From positions 42,634-106,633 of the forward strand of contig NZ_KQ948453.1 in the NCBI RefSeq assembly GCF_001514115.1: DNA of 64,000 bases, read 5' to 3'. Source of the stretch: Streptomyces olivochromogenes. GTDB taxonomy: Bacteria; Actinomycetota; Actinomycetes; Streptomycetales; Streptomycetaceae. The notes beneath the pieces are model-generated. The model was not told where the DNA came from and did not search any database. It saw only the letters and a list, made by a program, of their open reading frames with translations. This document shows, in pieces, positions 1 to 10,875 of this stretch. A program made the translations under genes and the position numbers. Each line of letters begins with the position of its first letter. Within the stretch, counting starts at the first letter, position 1.

Positions 1-118
1 CGGCGTAGAGCGCGTCATAGATCGGCGTGGCCGATGGGCCGACCGGAGGATCCTGAGCCGCTCGCGCGGCCGGGATCGGCTGGAAGGGCTGGCGGCGGGG
101 GGCGTCGTAGGTGTGCAC
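1..118 (-). CDS. N-terminal fragment of a conserved small protein
   Basis: Reading leftwards from a GTG at 118, the frame is open to the window edge and gives 39 residues beginning VHTYDAPRRQPF and containing TPIYDALYA. A TGA lies in this frame upstream, so the start is at this GTG or at a TTG a few codons earlier. The composition and the TPIYDAL motif recall small uncharacterised Streptomyces proteins, but this is memory only. A GGGG run lies about 14 nt upstream of the GTG, which is a poor ribosome site. The protein continues outside the window, so no function can be assigned. Confidence 0.45.
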   Translation of the reverse strand, partial: MHTYDAPRRQPFQPIPAARAAQDPPVGPSATPIYDALYA

Positions 119-187
119 GTATGTGCCAACGACCCCACAGCCCAACAGATGCGGTCACACCATTGCTCCCCCCCCCGCCCCGCCAGG

Positions 188-249
188 GGCGCAAGCCCTT
201 CAGGGGCGCGGGGAACCGCGCGCTCGGCCACGACGGACCCGCGGCCGAG
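188..249 (+). repeat. Streptomyces intergenic repeat, copy A
   Basis: Contains CTTCAGGGGCGCGGGGAACC, then GCGCGCTCGGCCACGACGGA and CCCGCGGCCGA. It is a diverged member of a repeat whose consensus in this window is GCGCCCC-(3-5 nt)-GGGGCGCGGGG, then an optional block, then GCGCGACCAGCC and CCCGCAGCCG. The first part can form a short GC hairpin. Copies recur at 264, 21034, 49822 and 61306. The interval 119-358 between the two flanking minus-strand genes holds little else. Confidence 0.75.
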
Positions 250-263
250 GAACGCACCTGTCG

Positions 264-320
264 CGCCCCGACAAGGGGCGCGGGGAACCGCGCGACCAGC
301 CACACACGACCCGCAGCCGA
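264..320 (+). repeat. Streptomyces intergenic repeat, copy B
   Basis: Opens with the hairpin GCGCCCC-gacaa-GGGGCGC, then CGGGGAACCGCGCGACCAGC and CCGCAGCCGA. It is in tandem with copy A and in the same orientation. It lies between the 3' end of the hypothetical gene at 359 and the start of the edge gene, and could act as a terminator for the leftward transcript. Confidence 0.8.
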
Positions 321-358
321 CCACGCACCCCCGCACCCGGTTCAACCCAGTGGAACGC

Positions 359-1132
359 TCACGTTCCGGCGAGCGGCATCGCGGCAGCCACCAACTTCCC
401 GTTCGCCGCCGCCTTGTCCAGGGCGTCCCGCAGCAGATCCTCCCGCGGCTGCCGCCCGATCGACCCGACCGGCGCAGCGAACAGCAGCACCTGCTGGTGC
501 TTGTTGGCGGCGGCCCGCCAGCTCTCCGCGACCTGGAGCGCCTGGTGCGCCTGCCACCAGGCGACGGGCGACCCGCCCCCGGTGCCCGGCTGGAGCACGG
601 CGTGCAGCTGTCCCATGGCGAGCAGCACGGACCACCCGTGCAGCACCGGCGGCACCGAGCTCAGCTCGGTCACCGGCATGAACCCCTGTTCGATGAGGAG
701 CGGCAGGAAGTCGTCACCGATGTCCGTCGAGCCGGGCCGCACGATGGGCCCCGTCGGTTCGACGACGAGCGCGGGGTGCAACTCGCCGCTGATCAGGACG
801 AGTCCGCTGGTGACGCCGAGCACGGCCTGCTCGGGCGCGGCCTGGGCGGGCACGCCGTCGGGGTTGATCGAGCGTACGGCGCCCTGGAGTTGCGCCTCGG
901 TGACCTGGACGACCTGTGAGGGCAGACAGGTGGCGTGGGCGAAGGCGAGGACGGCGGTCTCGTCGCCGATGAACAGGACGGTGCTGGTGCGCTCCTGTTC
1001 CGAGTCGCCCGGGGTGCGGCAGGACGTGCAGTCGTAACTGCCCGGGGCGTTCTCTCCGGCGAGCAGCCGGTCGGCTTCTTCGTCGCCGATCTCGGCGCGT
1101 ACGTCGTCGCTGACGTCGAGCATGCGCGGCAC
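359..1132 (-). CDS. Conserved hypothetical protein, 257 aa
   Basis: I know this as a conserved Streptomyces protein without an assigned function. The GTG at 1132 is preceded by GAGGAG with 6 nt spacing and is preferred over an ATG in frame at 1207, which has no ribosome site; MLDVSDDV follows three codons later. Residues about 30-70 hold a CxxC followed by a later His and Cys (DCTSCR ... AHATCLP) that could bind zinc; the rest is a mixed alpha/beta domain with no signal peptide or membrane segment. It stands alone, divergent from rpfA, and ends just before the repeat pair. Confidence 0.85.
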   Translation of the reverse strand: MPRMLDVSDDVRAEIGDEEADRLLAGENAPGSYDCTSCRTPGDSEQERTSTVLFIGDETAVLAFAHATCLPSQVVQVTEAQLQGAVRSINPDGVPAQAAPEQAVLGVTSGLVLISGELHPALVVEPTGPIVRPGSTDIGDDFLPLLIEQGFMPVTELSSVPPVLHGWSVLLAMGQLHAVLQPGTGGGSPVAWWQAHQALQVAESWRAAANKHQQVLLFAAPVGSIGRQPREDLLRDALDKAAANGKLVAAAMPLAGT

Positions 1133-1346
1133 GGGTGGCTCCTCGGGATGCGGTGCGTGGCGATGCCGGGTGGCTCCCGGCCCATGAATCCGGGGGTCCC
1201 GGCTCATGAAGATGACAACGGGCGATCTGTGGCCGGAGTCACGCCCGGGAGCGAACGGAATCGAACCATCCGACGCGCAGGGTGATCCCTTGTGCGGAAT
1301 CTGTTACTCCGAGCCAACTTCGTGCGTGTTCAAGGAAGTTGGTTCC

Positions 1347-1360
1347 GTGAAGTGGGTCAC
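1347..1360. promoter_or_regulatory. Candidate Crp site upstream of rpfA
   Basis: GTG-AAGTGG-G-T-CAC fits the Streptomyces Crp pattern GTGN6GNCAC exactly. It is about 310 nt before the rpfA ATG. Crp control of rpfA in S. coelicolor is something I recall from the literature, so the site supports the gene call. No binding has been shown here. Confidence 0.55.
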
Positions 1361-1500
1361 AGGTCACTTGAGCGGCTGGTCGACAAATCCTGAAATCAGC
1401 CTATGAAGTGGGTGGCTGAAAATCGCCGATACCCGCGGTAACTATGAACTGGCCTCGAATGACATGGAGTTGGTTGATATCGGGGCGACCTTCTCCATAG

Positions 1501-2388
<888 letters not shown>

Positions 2389-2407
2389 GCCCCGGCTCCA
2401 CCCCGCC

Positions 2408-2438
2408 GCCCCACCCCGGTCCTCCGACCGGGTGGGGC
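2408..2438 (+). terminator. Terminator-like hairpin after rpfA
   Basis: GCCCCACCC-(C)-GGTC pairs with GACCGGGTGGGGC around a CTCC loop, with one bulged C. It starts 20 nt after the rpfA stop and separates it from the downstream Rpf gene. There is no T tract, which is usual in Streptomyces. Confidence 0.6.
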
Positions 2439-2476
2439 CCCGGGCGCGGCGGGGCGGATGTGCCCGGTGTGCTGTT

Positions 2477-3599
<1,123 letters not shown>

Positions 3600-3603
<4 letters not shown>

Positions 3604-6326
3604 CCGCGCCCCCGCTCCAGTACGTGGCCTGCGGGTCCTGAGGTGACGACGCGTCCGGCGGTCATGACATGGACGACGTCGGCGAGGTCGGCGACCAGAT
3701 CGAGGTCGTGCTCGACGACCAGCAGGGCCGTGCCGTCCGCGGCGAGCGCGCGCAGTACCCGGGCCAGCGCGGTCACTTCGGCGGTGTCCAGGCCCGCGGC
3801 GGGCTCGTCGAGCAGCAGCACGTGCGGACTTCCCGCGAGGGCCCGCGCCAGCTCGACGCGTCTGAGCGTCCCGGTCGGCAGTCCCTCGGCGGGCAGCGCG
3901 CGGACCGGCCCGTCGAGCCCGAACAGCCGCAACGCCCTCTCCGCCGCGGCGGGGTCCGCGATCCGGCCCTGCTCCGCCCCCACCTGGACGTTCTCGGCCA
4001 CCGTCAACGAGGGGAAGACGGCCAGCTGCTGGAAGGTCCGCGCGATGCCGAGCCGGGTCCGGGCGTGCGCGGCGAGCCGGGTGATGTCCCGTTCGCCGAA
4101 CAGTATGTGGCCGTGCGACGGTCGGAGCGTTCCGGCGAGGCAGTGGAACAGGGTGCTCTTGCCGGCCCCGTTGGGCCCCACGACGGCGGTGACCCACCCG
4201 GGCCGGACCTCGAGATCGATCCCGTCGAGCGCGGTGAACCCGTCGTAGGCGACCCGTATCTGTTGGGCGAACAGAGATCCGGGCGGCGGCACGGCCGGAG
4301 GGTGCGGGGCGCTCGGCCTGCGCGATGTCGTGTCCCGCCCGGGTGTTGCTGCTTTTGGACCTCGGGCCGTCCTCGTGGGTCCGTCGGGACCTGGACGGTC
4401 ACCGGCGCCCGGTGGCGCGGCGGCCGCTTCCGGCTCGATGCCGTCCGGCCGGCCGGTGGGCCCCGTCTCCACCGCCCGCAGCCGTCGCCGCACCCGCGCC
4501 CCCAGCGGGGTCGGCGTCGCCCGGCGGCGCGGCCGGAGCCGTGACGTCGCCGTGCGCAGAGCCTCGTACGGGCCACCGGGGAACCGGCCGACGAACACCG
4601 CGAGCACCCCGAACAGTGCGGCCGCCACCCCGCCGCGCGCCCCCGCGTCGAGCCCCACCAGCAACGCCGCCGCGGCCAGCGCGCCGAGGGCGCTGTCGGC
4701 GCCGAGGACCACGACCGCCGCGAACCAGAGCAGCCCGCGCACCGGGTCGTACGCCGTCGCGTCGAAGGCGCGCAGACCCATGCCGAGCATCCCCCCACCC
4801 AGCGCGGCCAGGGCGGCGCCCGCCACGAAGGCCGTCAGCTTCAGCGAAGGGACCCGCACGCCCGCCGCGGAGGCGCCCGACGCGTGGTCGCGCATCGCGG
4901 CCAGGGCGCGGCCCGTACGGCCCTGGCGCAGCGCCGCCGTCACCAGCAGCGCGGCCGCCAGCAGCCCCAGTTCGAGCACGTAGTACGCGCGGTCGCCGTC
5001 GAAGCCCGCCGGGCGGTCCAGGGACAGCCCCGAGGTCGCGTAGGGCTGGGCGAAGACGAAACGGCTGACGCCCACCCCCACGGCGAACGTCGCCAGGGCC
5101 AGCGCCAGACCGTGGCGGCCGATCGCCGGCCAGCCGGTCAGGACCCCGAGCGGGGCGACCAGCACCACCGCCACCGCCAGCGCGGCCAGTTCGGGCAGCC
5201 GGGGCAGTCCGGGGAAGCGGCCGGCGGCCAGCAGTGCGGTGAAGAGGGCGCCCAGACCCGCGTACGCCGCCTGCCCGAGGGAGATCTGGCCGCCGCGGCC
5301 GGTCACCACGACCAGGGACAGGAGCACCACACCCAGCGCGGGCACCTGCACCGAGGTGTGCAGGTCCGAGCCCGCGAGGCCGAGCGGCAGCAGGAACAGC
5401 ACGACCGCGACGATCCACGCGCCCGGGGGCGTCGCCACCCGGGCCGTCGCCGTACGCGGCAGGACGTCCCGGTCGCCGATCCCCGGCAGGACGAGCGCCG
5501 CGACCAGCAGGGCCACCACGAACAGGTTCGCGCCCACCGCCTGGAGCAGCGGCTCCGCCCAGCCCGCCGGATGCAGCCGCGTCAGCTGACTCTGCGCGAC
5601 CCCGAGACCCAGCGCCACCACGACGGCCACCGGCAGGCTGCGCATCCGGGCGGCGACGGCCACCGCCATCACCTCCATGACGAGCAACGGCATGCCGTAC
5701 GGATCGAGTCGTACGTACGGCGCCAGGAGCACGCCCGTCAGGCCCGCCGTGAAGGAGCCGAACGCCCAGCCCGCGGCGGCCACCCGGTCCGCGTCGATGC
5801 CGCCGAGCACGGCGAGCGAGCGGTCGTCGACCACGGCCCGCAGTTTCGTGCCGAAGCGCGTCCAGCGCGTCACGCCCCCCACCCCGACCGCCAGTGCGAC
5901 GGCGACCGCCAACTGCCCCCACGGGTCCGCCGACACCAGCGTCGGCGCGTCCGCGCGCGCCCCGGTGCCCCACACCAGCGCGGCCCCGCCGACCAGCAGC
6001 ACGAAGACGCCGAGGGAGGCGACCAGCGTCTGCGCCGGGTCGCCGCCGAGGACGGACAGGGGGCGGAAGACGAACCGTTCCAGGGCCACGCCGATCGCGG
6101 GGGCCACCAACAGCAGCGTCACCGCGGCACCGAGCGCGAGCGGCCAGCCCCACACCACCGTGAACTGCCGCAGCAGATACGCGCACACCATCGCGATCGC
6201 GCCGTGCGCGAAGTTCAGCACCCCGGTCGCCCGGTGGGTGACGACCAGCCCGATCCCGGTGAGCGCCGCCGCGCCGCCGACCGAGAGCCCGGCCAGCGTG
6301 AGGTCGTACGTCAGGGAACCGCTCAT
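3600..6326 (-). CDS. LivH-LivM-LivG triple fusion: two permease domains and an ATPase
   Basis: Single 908-aa polypeptide that combines parts normally made as separate proteins of a branched-chain amino acid or amide ABC importer. Residues about 1-290 are a LivH-like permease (LNFAHGAIAMV is the typical N-terminal motif), about 295-580 a LivM-like permease (GRGGQISLGQAAYAGLGAL), about 580-655 a Pro/Ala/Arg-rich linker, and about 660-908 a LivG-like ATPase with Walker A GPNGAGKST, GIARTFQ, signature-like PTGTLRRVELARAL (the usual LSGG is degenerate) and Walker B VLLLDEP. The ATG at 6326 overlaps the stop of the upstream membrane gene; a GTG at 6329 is also possible. The likely binding protein is at 7501. 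Substrate unknown. Confidence 0.85.
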
Positions 6327-6820
6327 CACCGCTCCGGCGCGGGCGACCGCTCGGCCGCGGGCGGCTCACAGATCGGGCACGGGCCCAACTCCCCGCTCGC
6401 CAGCACCCGCGAGTCCACCGGCACGGCGGCCGGCTTCCCCGCGACCAGCGGGCAGTCCGCGCGATGCCACAGCGTGCCCCCGGGGACCATCAGCAGCTCC
6501 CCGCTGACGGCGAGCGGCGCCACGGCCGCCTGTTCGGACCGCTCCGCGTCGGCGGGCTCGGTCGCCACCAGCAGCCCGTACAACTCCTCGACGCGCGCCG
6601 CCGCCAGGGCGTTCCTGCCGTGCGTGAGCAACACCGCGCCCGCGACGATCAGCGCGGCCCCGGGAACCGTGCAGGACGCGAGGAAGGGCAACTGCCGTTC
6701 CGCGTACCGCTCGCCCGAGACGCCGTACCAGCCGATGACGCACAGCACCGCCCCGGCGGCGAGCGCGGCGCACCCGGCCCACAGGACGGGGTGCACGGTC
6801 CGCAGTCGAGATGTCCGCAT
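6326..6820 (-). CDS. Small membrane protein with C-terminal His/Cys motif
   Basis: 164 aa with two hydrophobic segments (about 10-32 and 50-68) and a cytoplasmic or surface C-terminal part. That part holds WHRADCPLV followed about 25 residues later by CPIC, a His/Cys arrangement resembling the metal-binding module seen in Ada-like and similar zinc modules. It is the first gene of the operon with the LivHMG fusion and LivF; its TGA overlaps the next ATG. A role in that transporter is suggested only by position. Confidence 0.75.
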   Translation of the reverse strand: MRTSRLRTVHPVLWAGCAALAAGAVLCVIGWYGVSGERYAERQLPFLASCTVPGAALIVAGAVLLTHGRNALAAARVEELYGLLVATEPADAERSEQAAVAPLAVSGELLMVPGGTLWHRADCPLVAGKPAAVPVDSRVLASGELGPCPICEPPAAERSPAPER

Positions 6821-6951
6821 CCTGGCTCCCAGACGTCGTGTGGCTGTCTGTCTTCCAAGTCCGCCAATGGACTTGCACTATGCCTTCTGGAAGCTGACCC
6901 TGAAAGCTCCGGGCGCGGTCGGCCCGGACCGACACCCGGTGGTGAGCCAGC

Positions 6952-7494
6952 ATGGTTCTCGGGAGCGACCTCAGGCGGGACAACGGCCGGGGGGTGGCGG
7001 CGCTGGTCGCCCTCCTCCTCGCCGGGGCCCTCACGGCGTGCGGCGACAGCAGCGGCGGCGGGAGTTCGGCCCCTCCGCCCACCCCCACCGTGGAGCGGCC
7101 CAGCAGTGCGTCACCCAGCCCGACCGGCCCGGACGACCCGGCGGCGGCCGAGAACCAGGTCAGGCGGAACTGGGAGAAGTTCTTCTCCCCGTCCGTCCCC
7201 GTCAAGGACAAACTGAACTACCTGGAGAACGGCGACAGGATGACCGCGGTCGTCCAGGGCTTCAACGGCGACAAGCGTGGTCAGCAGGTCGCGGCCCAGG
7301 TCCAGAAGGTCGTGTTCACCGCGCCGGCCGTCGCCGAGGTGACGTACGCGCTGACCCTGAAGGGCGCGACCGCCCTGCCGAACGCCTCCGGGACCGCCGT
7401 CTACGAGAACGGCACCTGGAAGGTCTCCGACAACACCCTCTGCGCACTGGTCGCGCTGAGCGGCGACGGATCCGCGACCCCGGCCGGCTGCTGA
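6952..7494 (+). CDS. Lipoprotein, resembling the MTB12 low-molecular-weight antigen family
   Basis: 180-aa lipoprotein: signal peptide with lipobox LTAC (Cys near residue 31), a Ser/Pro-rich linker, then an about 110-residue domain beginning NWEKFFSPSVPV and KLNYLENGDRM. The pattern FF-x-PSVP-x-x-KL-x-x-LENG recalls the C-terminal domain of mycobacterial MTB12. That family has no clear function. Only 6 nt separate its stop from the solute-binding protein gene, so the two are probably co-transcribed and divergent from the transporter operon. Confidence 0.75.
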   Translation: MVLGSDLRRDNGRGVAALVALLLAGALTACGDSSGGGSSAPPPTPTVERPSSASPSPTGPDDPAAAENQVRRNWEKFFSPSVPVKDKLNYLENGDRMTAVVQGFNGDKRGQQVAAQVQKVVFTAPAVAEVTYALTLKGATALPNASGTAVYENGTWKVSDNTLCALVALSGDGSATPAGC

Positions 7495-7500
7495 CCCGCC

Positions 7501-8805
7501 GTGCGCCCCAAGGGAGTTCCCGAGGGAGTCCTCGCCGCGGGCCTGCCGCTCCTGCTGGCCACGGCACTCGTCCTGGGCACGGCGGCCTGCGGCAGCCGCC
7601 TGCCCGAGAGCGACTTCGAGCACCGGACCACGCCCGCCCCCCAGAGCACCGCGCCGCTGCGCGTCGGGATCGTCACCAGCGCCACCAGCCCCGTCGGCGG
7701 CTCCGCCTTCACCGGCCCCCGCGACGGGGCCAAGGCCTACTTCGACCGCCTCAACGCGCGCGGGGGCATCGACGGCCGCCCGGTCGAGGTGCGCACCTGC
7801 GACGACGGCGGCAGCGGCGTGGGCGACAACGAATGCGTGCACCGGCTCGTCGACGAGGACAAGGTCGTCGCCCTCGTCGCCACCACCGCCCTCGACTACG
7901 CGGGCGCCTCCCGCGTGTCCGCCGCCGGGGTGCCCGACATCGGCGGACAGCCCATCGGCGCGGCCTACGACACCTATCCGCACCTCTACGGGATCTACGG
8001 CAGCCTCGCGCCCCGCGAGGGAACACCGGGCTGGGGCGGGAAGCTGTACGGCGGCACCGAGGTCTACCGCTACTTCAAGCACGTCCAGGGCGCCCGTACG
8101 GCTGCGGTGATCTCCTACAACCAGTCCGCGTCGGCCGCGTACGCCCGGCTCGTCACCCGGGGGCTGAAGGCCGAGGGCTACCAGGTGGTCACCGAACAGG
8201 TCGACTTCGCGCTGCCCAACTTCCGTGCCGCAGCGGCCGATCTGAAGGACCAGGGCGCCGACCTCGTCTTCGACGCCCTCGACACGCACGGCAACGCCCA
8301 GCTGTGCAAGGCGATGGACGACGTCGGCGCCAAGGTCATCGCGAAGGTCACCAACGTGCAGAACTGGACGTCCACCGTCCCCGAGGACTACAAGGACGCC
8401 CCGCGCTGCCGCAACGCCCTGTGGGCGACCGGATCCAGCCGGAACTACGAGGACACCTCCGACGCCGCCGTCCGCGCGTTCCGGGACGCCACCAAGGGCC
8501 TGCCGACGCACTCCCAGTGGCAGCTGGAGGGCTGGGCGGCTGCGATGTGGTTCACGGACGCCGCGAAGTCCTGCGCGAAAACGGGCGTCACACGCGCGTG
8601 TGTCGACCGCTTCATGAACCGCGGCGCCCCGTACACCGCCGGCGGCCTGCTGATCCCCGTCTCCTCCGAGCGCCTGCCCACGCCCCCGAAGACCCGCCGG
8701 ACCTGCGTCTCGGTGGCCCGTTGGGAGGACGGCAGGGGCTGGGTCTCCCAGGGCGACATGAACAGCGACTGCTTCGAGGTGCCACAACTGTCGTACGAGC
8801 CCTGA
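7501..8805 (+). CDS. Liv-type solute-binding lipoprotein
   Basis: 434-aa extracellular binding protein of the branched-chain amino acid/amide class. The lipobox is GTAAC (Cys near residue 31). The mature domain starts LRVGIVTSATSPVGG and shows the two-lobed family features, such as GAKAYFDRLNARGGIDGRPVE and a run of alternating strand and helix. GTG 7501 follows the upstream stop by 6 nt with no strong ribosome site, suggesting coupling. It is the obvious partner of the LivHMG/LivF genes on the other strand. The ligand cannot be read from the sequence. Confidence 0.85.
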   Translation: MRPKGVPEGVLAAGLPLLLATALVLGTAACGSRLPESDFEHRTTPAPQSTAPLRVGIVTSATSPVGGSAFTGPRDGAKAYFDRLNARGGIDGRPVEVRTCDDGGSGVGDNECVHRLVDEDKVVALVATTALDYAGASRVSAAGVPDIGGQPIGAAYDTYPHLYGIYGSLAPREGTPGWGGKLYGGTEVYRYFKHVQGARTAAVISYNQSASAAYARLVTRGLKAEGYQVVTEQVDFALPNFRAAAADLKDQGADLVFDALDTHGNAQLCKAMDDVGAKVIAKVTNVQNWTSTVPEDYKDAPRCRNALWATGSSRNYEDTSDAAVRAFRDATKGLPTHSQWQLEGWAAAMWFTDAAKSCAKTGVTRACVDRFMNRGAPYTAGGLLIPVSSERLPTPPKTRRTCVSVARWEDGRGWVSQGDMNSDCFEVPQLSYEP

Positions 8806-8939
8806 CGCGCCTCGGCTGTCCTGCGCGCCCTGATGTGCACATGAGAGGCAACCATTCACCCGGGCCCGGGGTCTGTCCCGACAGGAGGCGGATCCGACGG
8901 AGGACCCGGCGGCGCCGCCCCGCACGAAAGGGCGCTCGC

Positions 8940-9770
8940 ATGATGACGCCGGTCCCGCGGATTGCTCGGCACCGCGCCGACCCGGGCGCCGCCGTGCCCC
9001 CGTCCGCCGACTGCATCGCCGACTCCGCGGGCGGACTGACCTTCGACGTCACCGAGACCGGCGAGCCGGGCGCCGCGCTCCTGGTGCTGCGCCGCCGCGA
9101 GGGCCACGAGCAGGTCAGCCTGCCGCTGACCCCCACCGGGGACGGCCGGCTGCGCGCCGCGCTGCCCAGCGGCGTCGCCCTGCCCGAGGGCCGCTGGGAC
9201 GCCTACGCCCAGGTCGCGGGAGGCGCGCCGCGACGGCTGGCCCCGGGCGTCGACGACCTGCGCTCGCTCGTCGCCCGGGTCCCCAGCGGCTCCCTCGGCC
9301 ATGTCGCCGTCCGCATCCCGTACGCGACCCGGCACGGCAACCTCTCCGTGCGCAGCTGGCTGCGGGCCCCGCACGCGGAGGCCGTCGAGCTGTACCGGGG
9401 GGAGCGGGGACTGGGCGTACGAGGCCGGGTGTACGGCGTTCCCCTCGCGCCGGACGCGTATGCCGAGGTCTGCCACCGGGACGCGGCCGGTCCGCCGATC
9501 CGCGTGGAAGTGGCCGTGGAGCAGGCGGAGTTCGGCTTCACGGTGACATACGGCGCCCTGCGGCCCGGCGTCTGGGACCTGTGGCTGCGCCCGGCGGGGG
9601 AGGGCGGGCCCCGGGTACGGATCGCGCGGCTGCTCGACGCCATCGCCGACAAGCGCCCCTTCCTCATCCACCCGAGGGTGCCGGTGAAGACCCTGTACGG
9701 CCCGGTGGAGGCCGGGCCCTACTACACGCGGGACAACGACCTGTCCGTGACGGTCACCGCGGCCGGCTGA
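8940..9770 (+). CDS. Conserved hypothetical protein, 276 aa
   Basis: I do not recognise a catalytic family. The protein is soluble, rich in beta strands and short turns, and ends DNDLSVTVTAAG; it has no signal peptide. I place the start at the first of two adjacent ATGs (8940), with AAAGGG about 8 nt upstream. The frame is open further upstream to an ATG near 8841, but that extension is Arg-rich and looks non-coding. It lies after the binding-protein gene and before the WYL regulator, with which it may share no function. Confidence 0.7.
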   Translation: MMTPVPRIARHRADPGAAVPPSADCIADSAGGLTFDVTETGEPGAALLVLRRREGHEQVSLPLTPTGDGRLRAALPSGVALPEGRWDAYAQVAGGAPRRLAPGVDDLRSLVARVPSGSLGHVAVRIPYATRHGNLSVRSWLRAPHAEAVELYRGERGLGVRGRVYGVPLAPDAYAEVCHRDAAGPPIRVEVAVEQAEFGFTVTYGALRPGVWDLWLRPAGEGGPRVRIARLLDAIADKRPFLIHPRVPVKTLYGPVEAGPYYTRDNDLSVTVTAAG

Positions 9771-9792
9771 CCGCGCCCGGCGCCCGGGAACA

Positions 9793-9819
9793 CCTTGCGG
9801 ACCATGGCTGTCCGCAAGG
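9793..9819 (+). promoter_or_regulatory. Perfect palindrome, likely operator of the WYL regulator
   Basis: CCTTGCGGAC and GTCCGCAAGG are exact 10-nt inverted arms separated by 7 nt. The site ends 18 nt before ATG 9838, and a -10-like CAGACT (9825-9830) sits 7 nt before the ATG. The palindrome therefore covers the -35 region of an apparently leaderless promoter, as expected for autorepression. Confidence 0.6.
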
Positions 9820-9837
9820 GCTGGCAGACTCGACGGC

Positions 9838-10875
9838 ATGTTGGAGACATCGGCACGGCTGCTGCGGTTGCTCTCACTGCTGCAGGCCCACCGCGAATGG
9901 TCCGGGGCCGATCTGGCGGACCGTCTGGGCGTGACGCCCCGCACGATCCGCCGCGATGTGGACCGGTTGCGCGAGCTGGGCTATCCCGTCAACGCCAGCC
10001 CGGGCACGGGGGGCGGCTACCAGCTCGGAGCGGGAGCCGAGCTGCCGCCGCTGCTGCTGGACGACGACGAGGCGGTGGCCGTCGCGGTCGGGCTGCGCAC
10101 GGCCGCCGGGCAGGGCATCGAGGGCATCGGCGAGACCTCCGTACGCGCCCTCGCCAAGCTCGAACAGGTGCTGCCGAGCCGGCTGCGCCGCCGCGTGAGC
10201 GCCCTCAACGCCTTCACCGTGCCGATGCTGCGCGGCCCCCAGCCCTCCGCCGTGGACCCGGGCGTGCTCACGGAACTCGCCCACGCCTGCCGCGACGGTG
10301 AGCGGCTGCGCTTCGAGTACCGCGACCACGGCGGCTCCCCGACCCGACGGACCGTCGAACCGCACCGCCTGGTGTGCACCGAACACCGCTGGTACCTGGT
10401 CGCCTGGGACGTCGACCGCGACGACTGGCGCACGTTCCGCGCCGACCGCATCACCCCCAGGCCCCCGCACGGACCCCGCTTCACCCCCCGTACGCCACCG
10501 GCCGAGGATCTGGCGGCGTACGTCTCCAAAGGGGTCTCCACCCGCGCCTACGCCTCGCAGGCGGTCGTCCGGCTCCTCGTGCCCCTGGAAGAGGCGGCCG
10601 AGCGGATCTCCCCCTCGGCGGGGACGCTGGAACCGGCCGGGGAGGACAGCTGCGTCCTGCGCACCGGCGCCGCGAGCCTCGACGTGATGGTGATTCACGT
10701 GATGCTGACGGGCTTCGAGTTCGAGGTCCTGGAGCCGGCCGAACTCACCGAGGCGATCAGGACGGCCCGGGACCGGCTGTCCCGGGCGCTGGAGCGGTCT
10801 CCTGATCGATCGCCCCGTACTGGGGATGGTGCAGGTCGAACGCCGGGCTCTCGGAGCGGATCCGGGGCAGCGTGA
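9838..10875 (+). CDS. YafY-type transcriptional regulator (HTH_11 + WYL)
   Basis: 345 aa. The N-terminal winged helix-turn-helix (about 1-60) has the recognition region [20 protein letters not shown]. The WYL domain (about 140-215) has RFEYRD and the eponymous HRWYLVAWD, with a C-terminal extension (about 225-320). WYL domains bind small ligands or nucleic acids. The gene appears leaderless and has a perfect palindrome over its promoter. Its 3' 119 nt overlap the 3' end of ctaD on the other strand; this overlap encodes a low-complexity Arg/Ser/Gly tail, probably dispensable. Confidence 0.88.
   Translation: MLETSARLLRLLSLLQAHREWSGADLADRLGVTPRTIRRDVDRLRELGYPVNASPGTGGGYQLGAGAELPPLLLDDDEAVAVAVGLRTAAGQGIEGIGETSVRALAKLEQVLPSRLRRRVSALNAFTVPMLRGPQPSAVDPGVLTELAHACRDGERLRFEYRDHGGSPTRRTVEPHRLVCTEHRWYLVAWDVDRDDWRTFRADRITPRPPHGPRFTPRTPPAEDLAAYVSKGVSTRAYASQAVVRLLVPLEEAAERISPSAGTLEPAGEDSCVLRTGAASLDVMVIHVMLTGFEFEVLEPAELTEAIRTARDRLSRALERSPDRSPRTGDGAGRTPGSRSGSGAA

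Noticed and set aside
4290..4460. Linker of the LivHMG fusion as another copy of the Streptomyces repeat
   Set aside because: The bases there do not contain the GGGGCGCGGGG or GACCAGCC blocks.
6821..6951. Possible tRNA or attachment site
   Set aside because: No cloverleaf, no CCA end and no integrase; only a divergent promoter region is visible.
4884..8925. Very long open frame on the plus strand opposite the LivHMG genes
   Set aside because: It is antisense to clear transporter domains, is Arg/Gln/Gly-rich without domains, and is a high-GC artefact; only its last part (from 8940) is a real gene.
8806..8939. Small Arg-rich open frame (ATG near 8841) ahead of the 276-aa gene
   Set aside because: It has no good ribosome site and an Arg-rich product typical of non-coding high-GC DNA; ATG 8940 has the better site.
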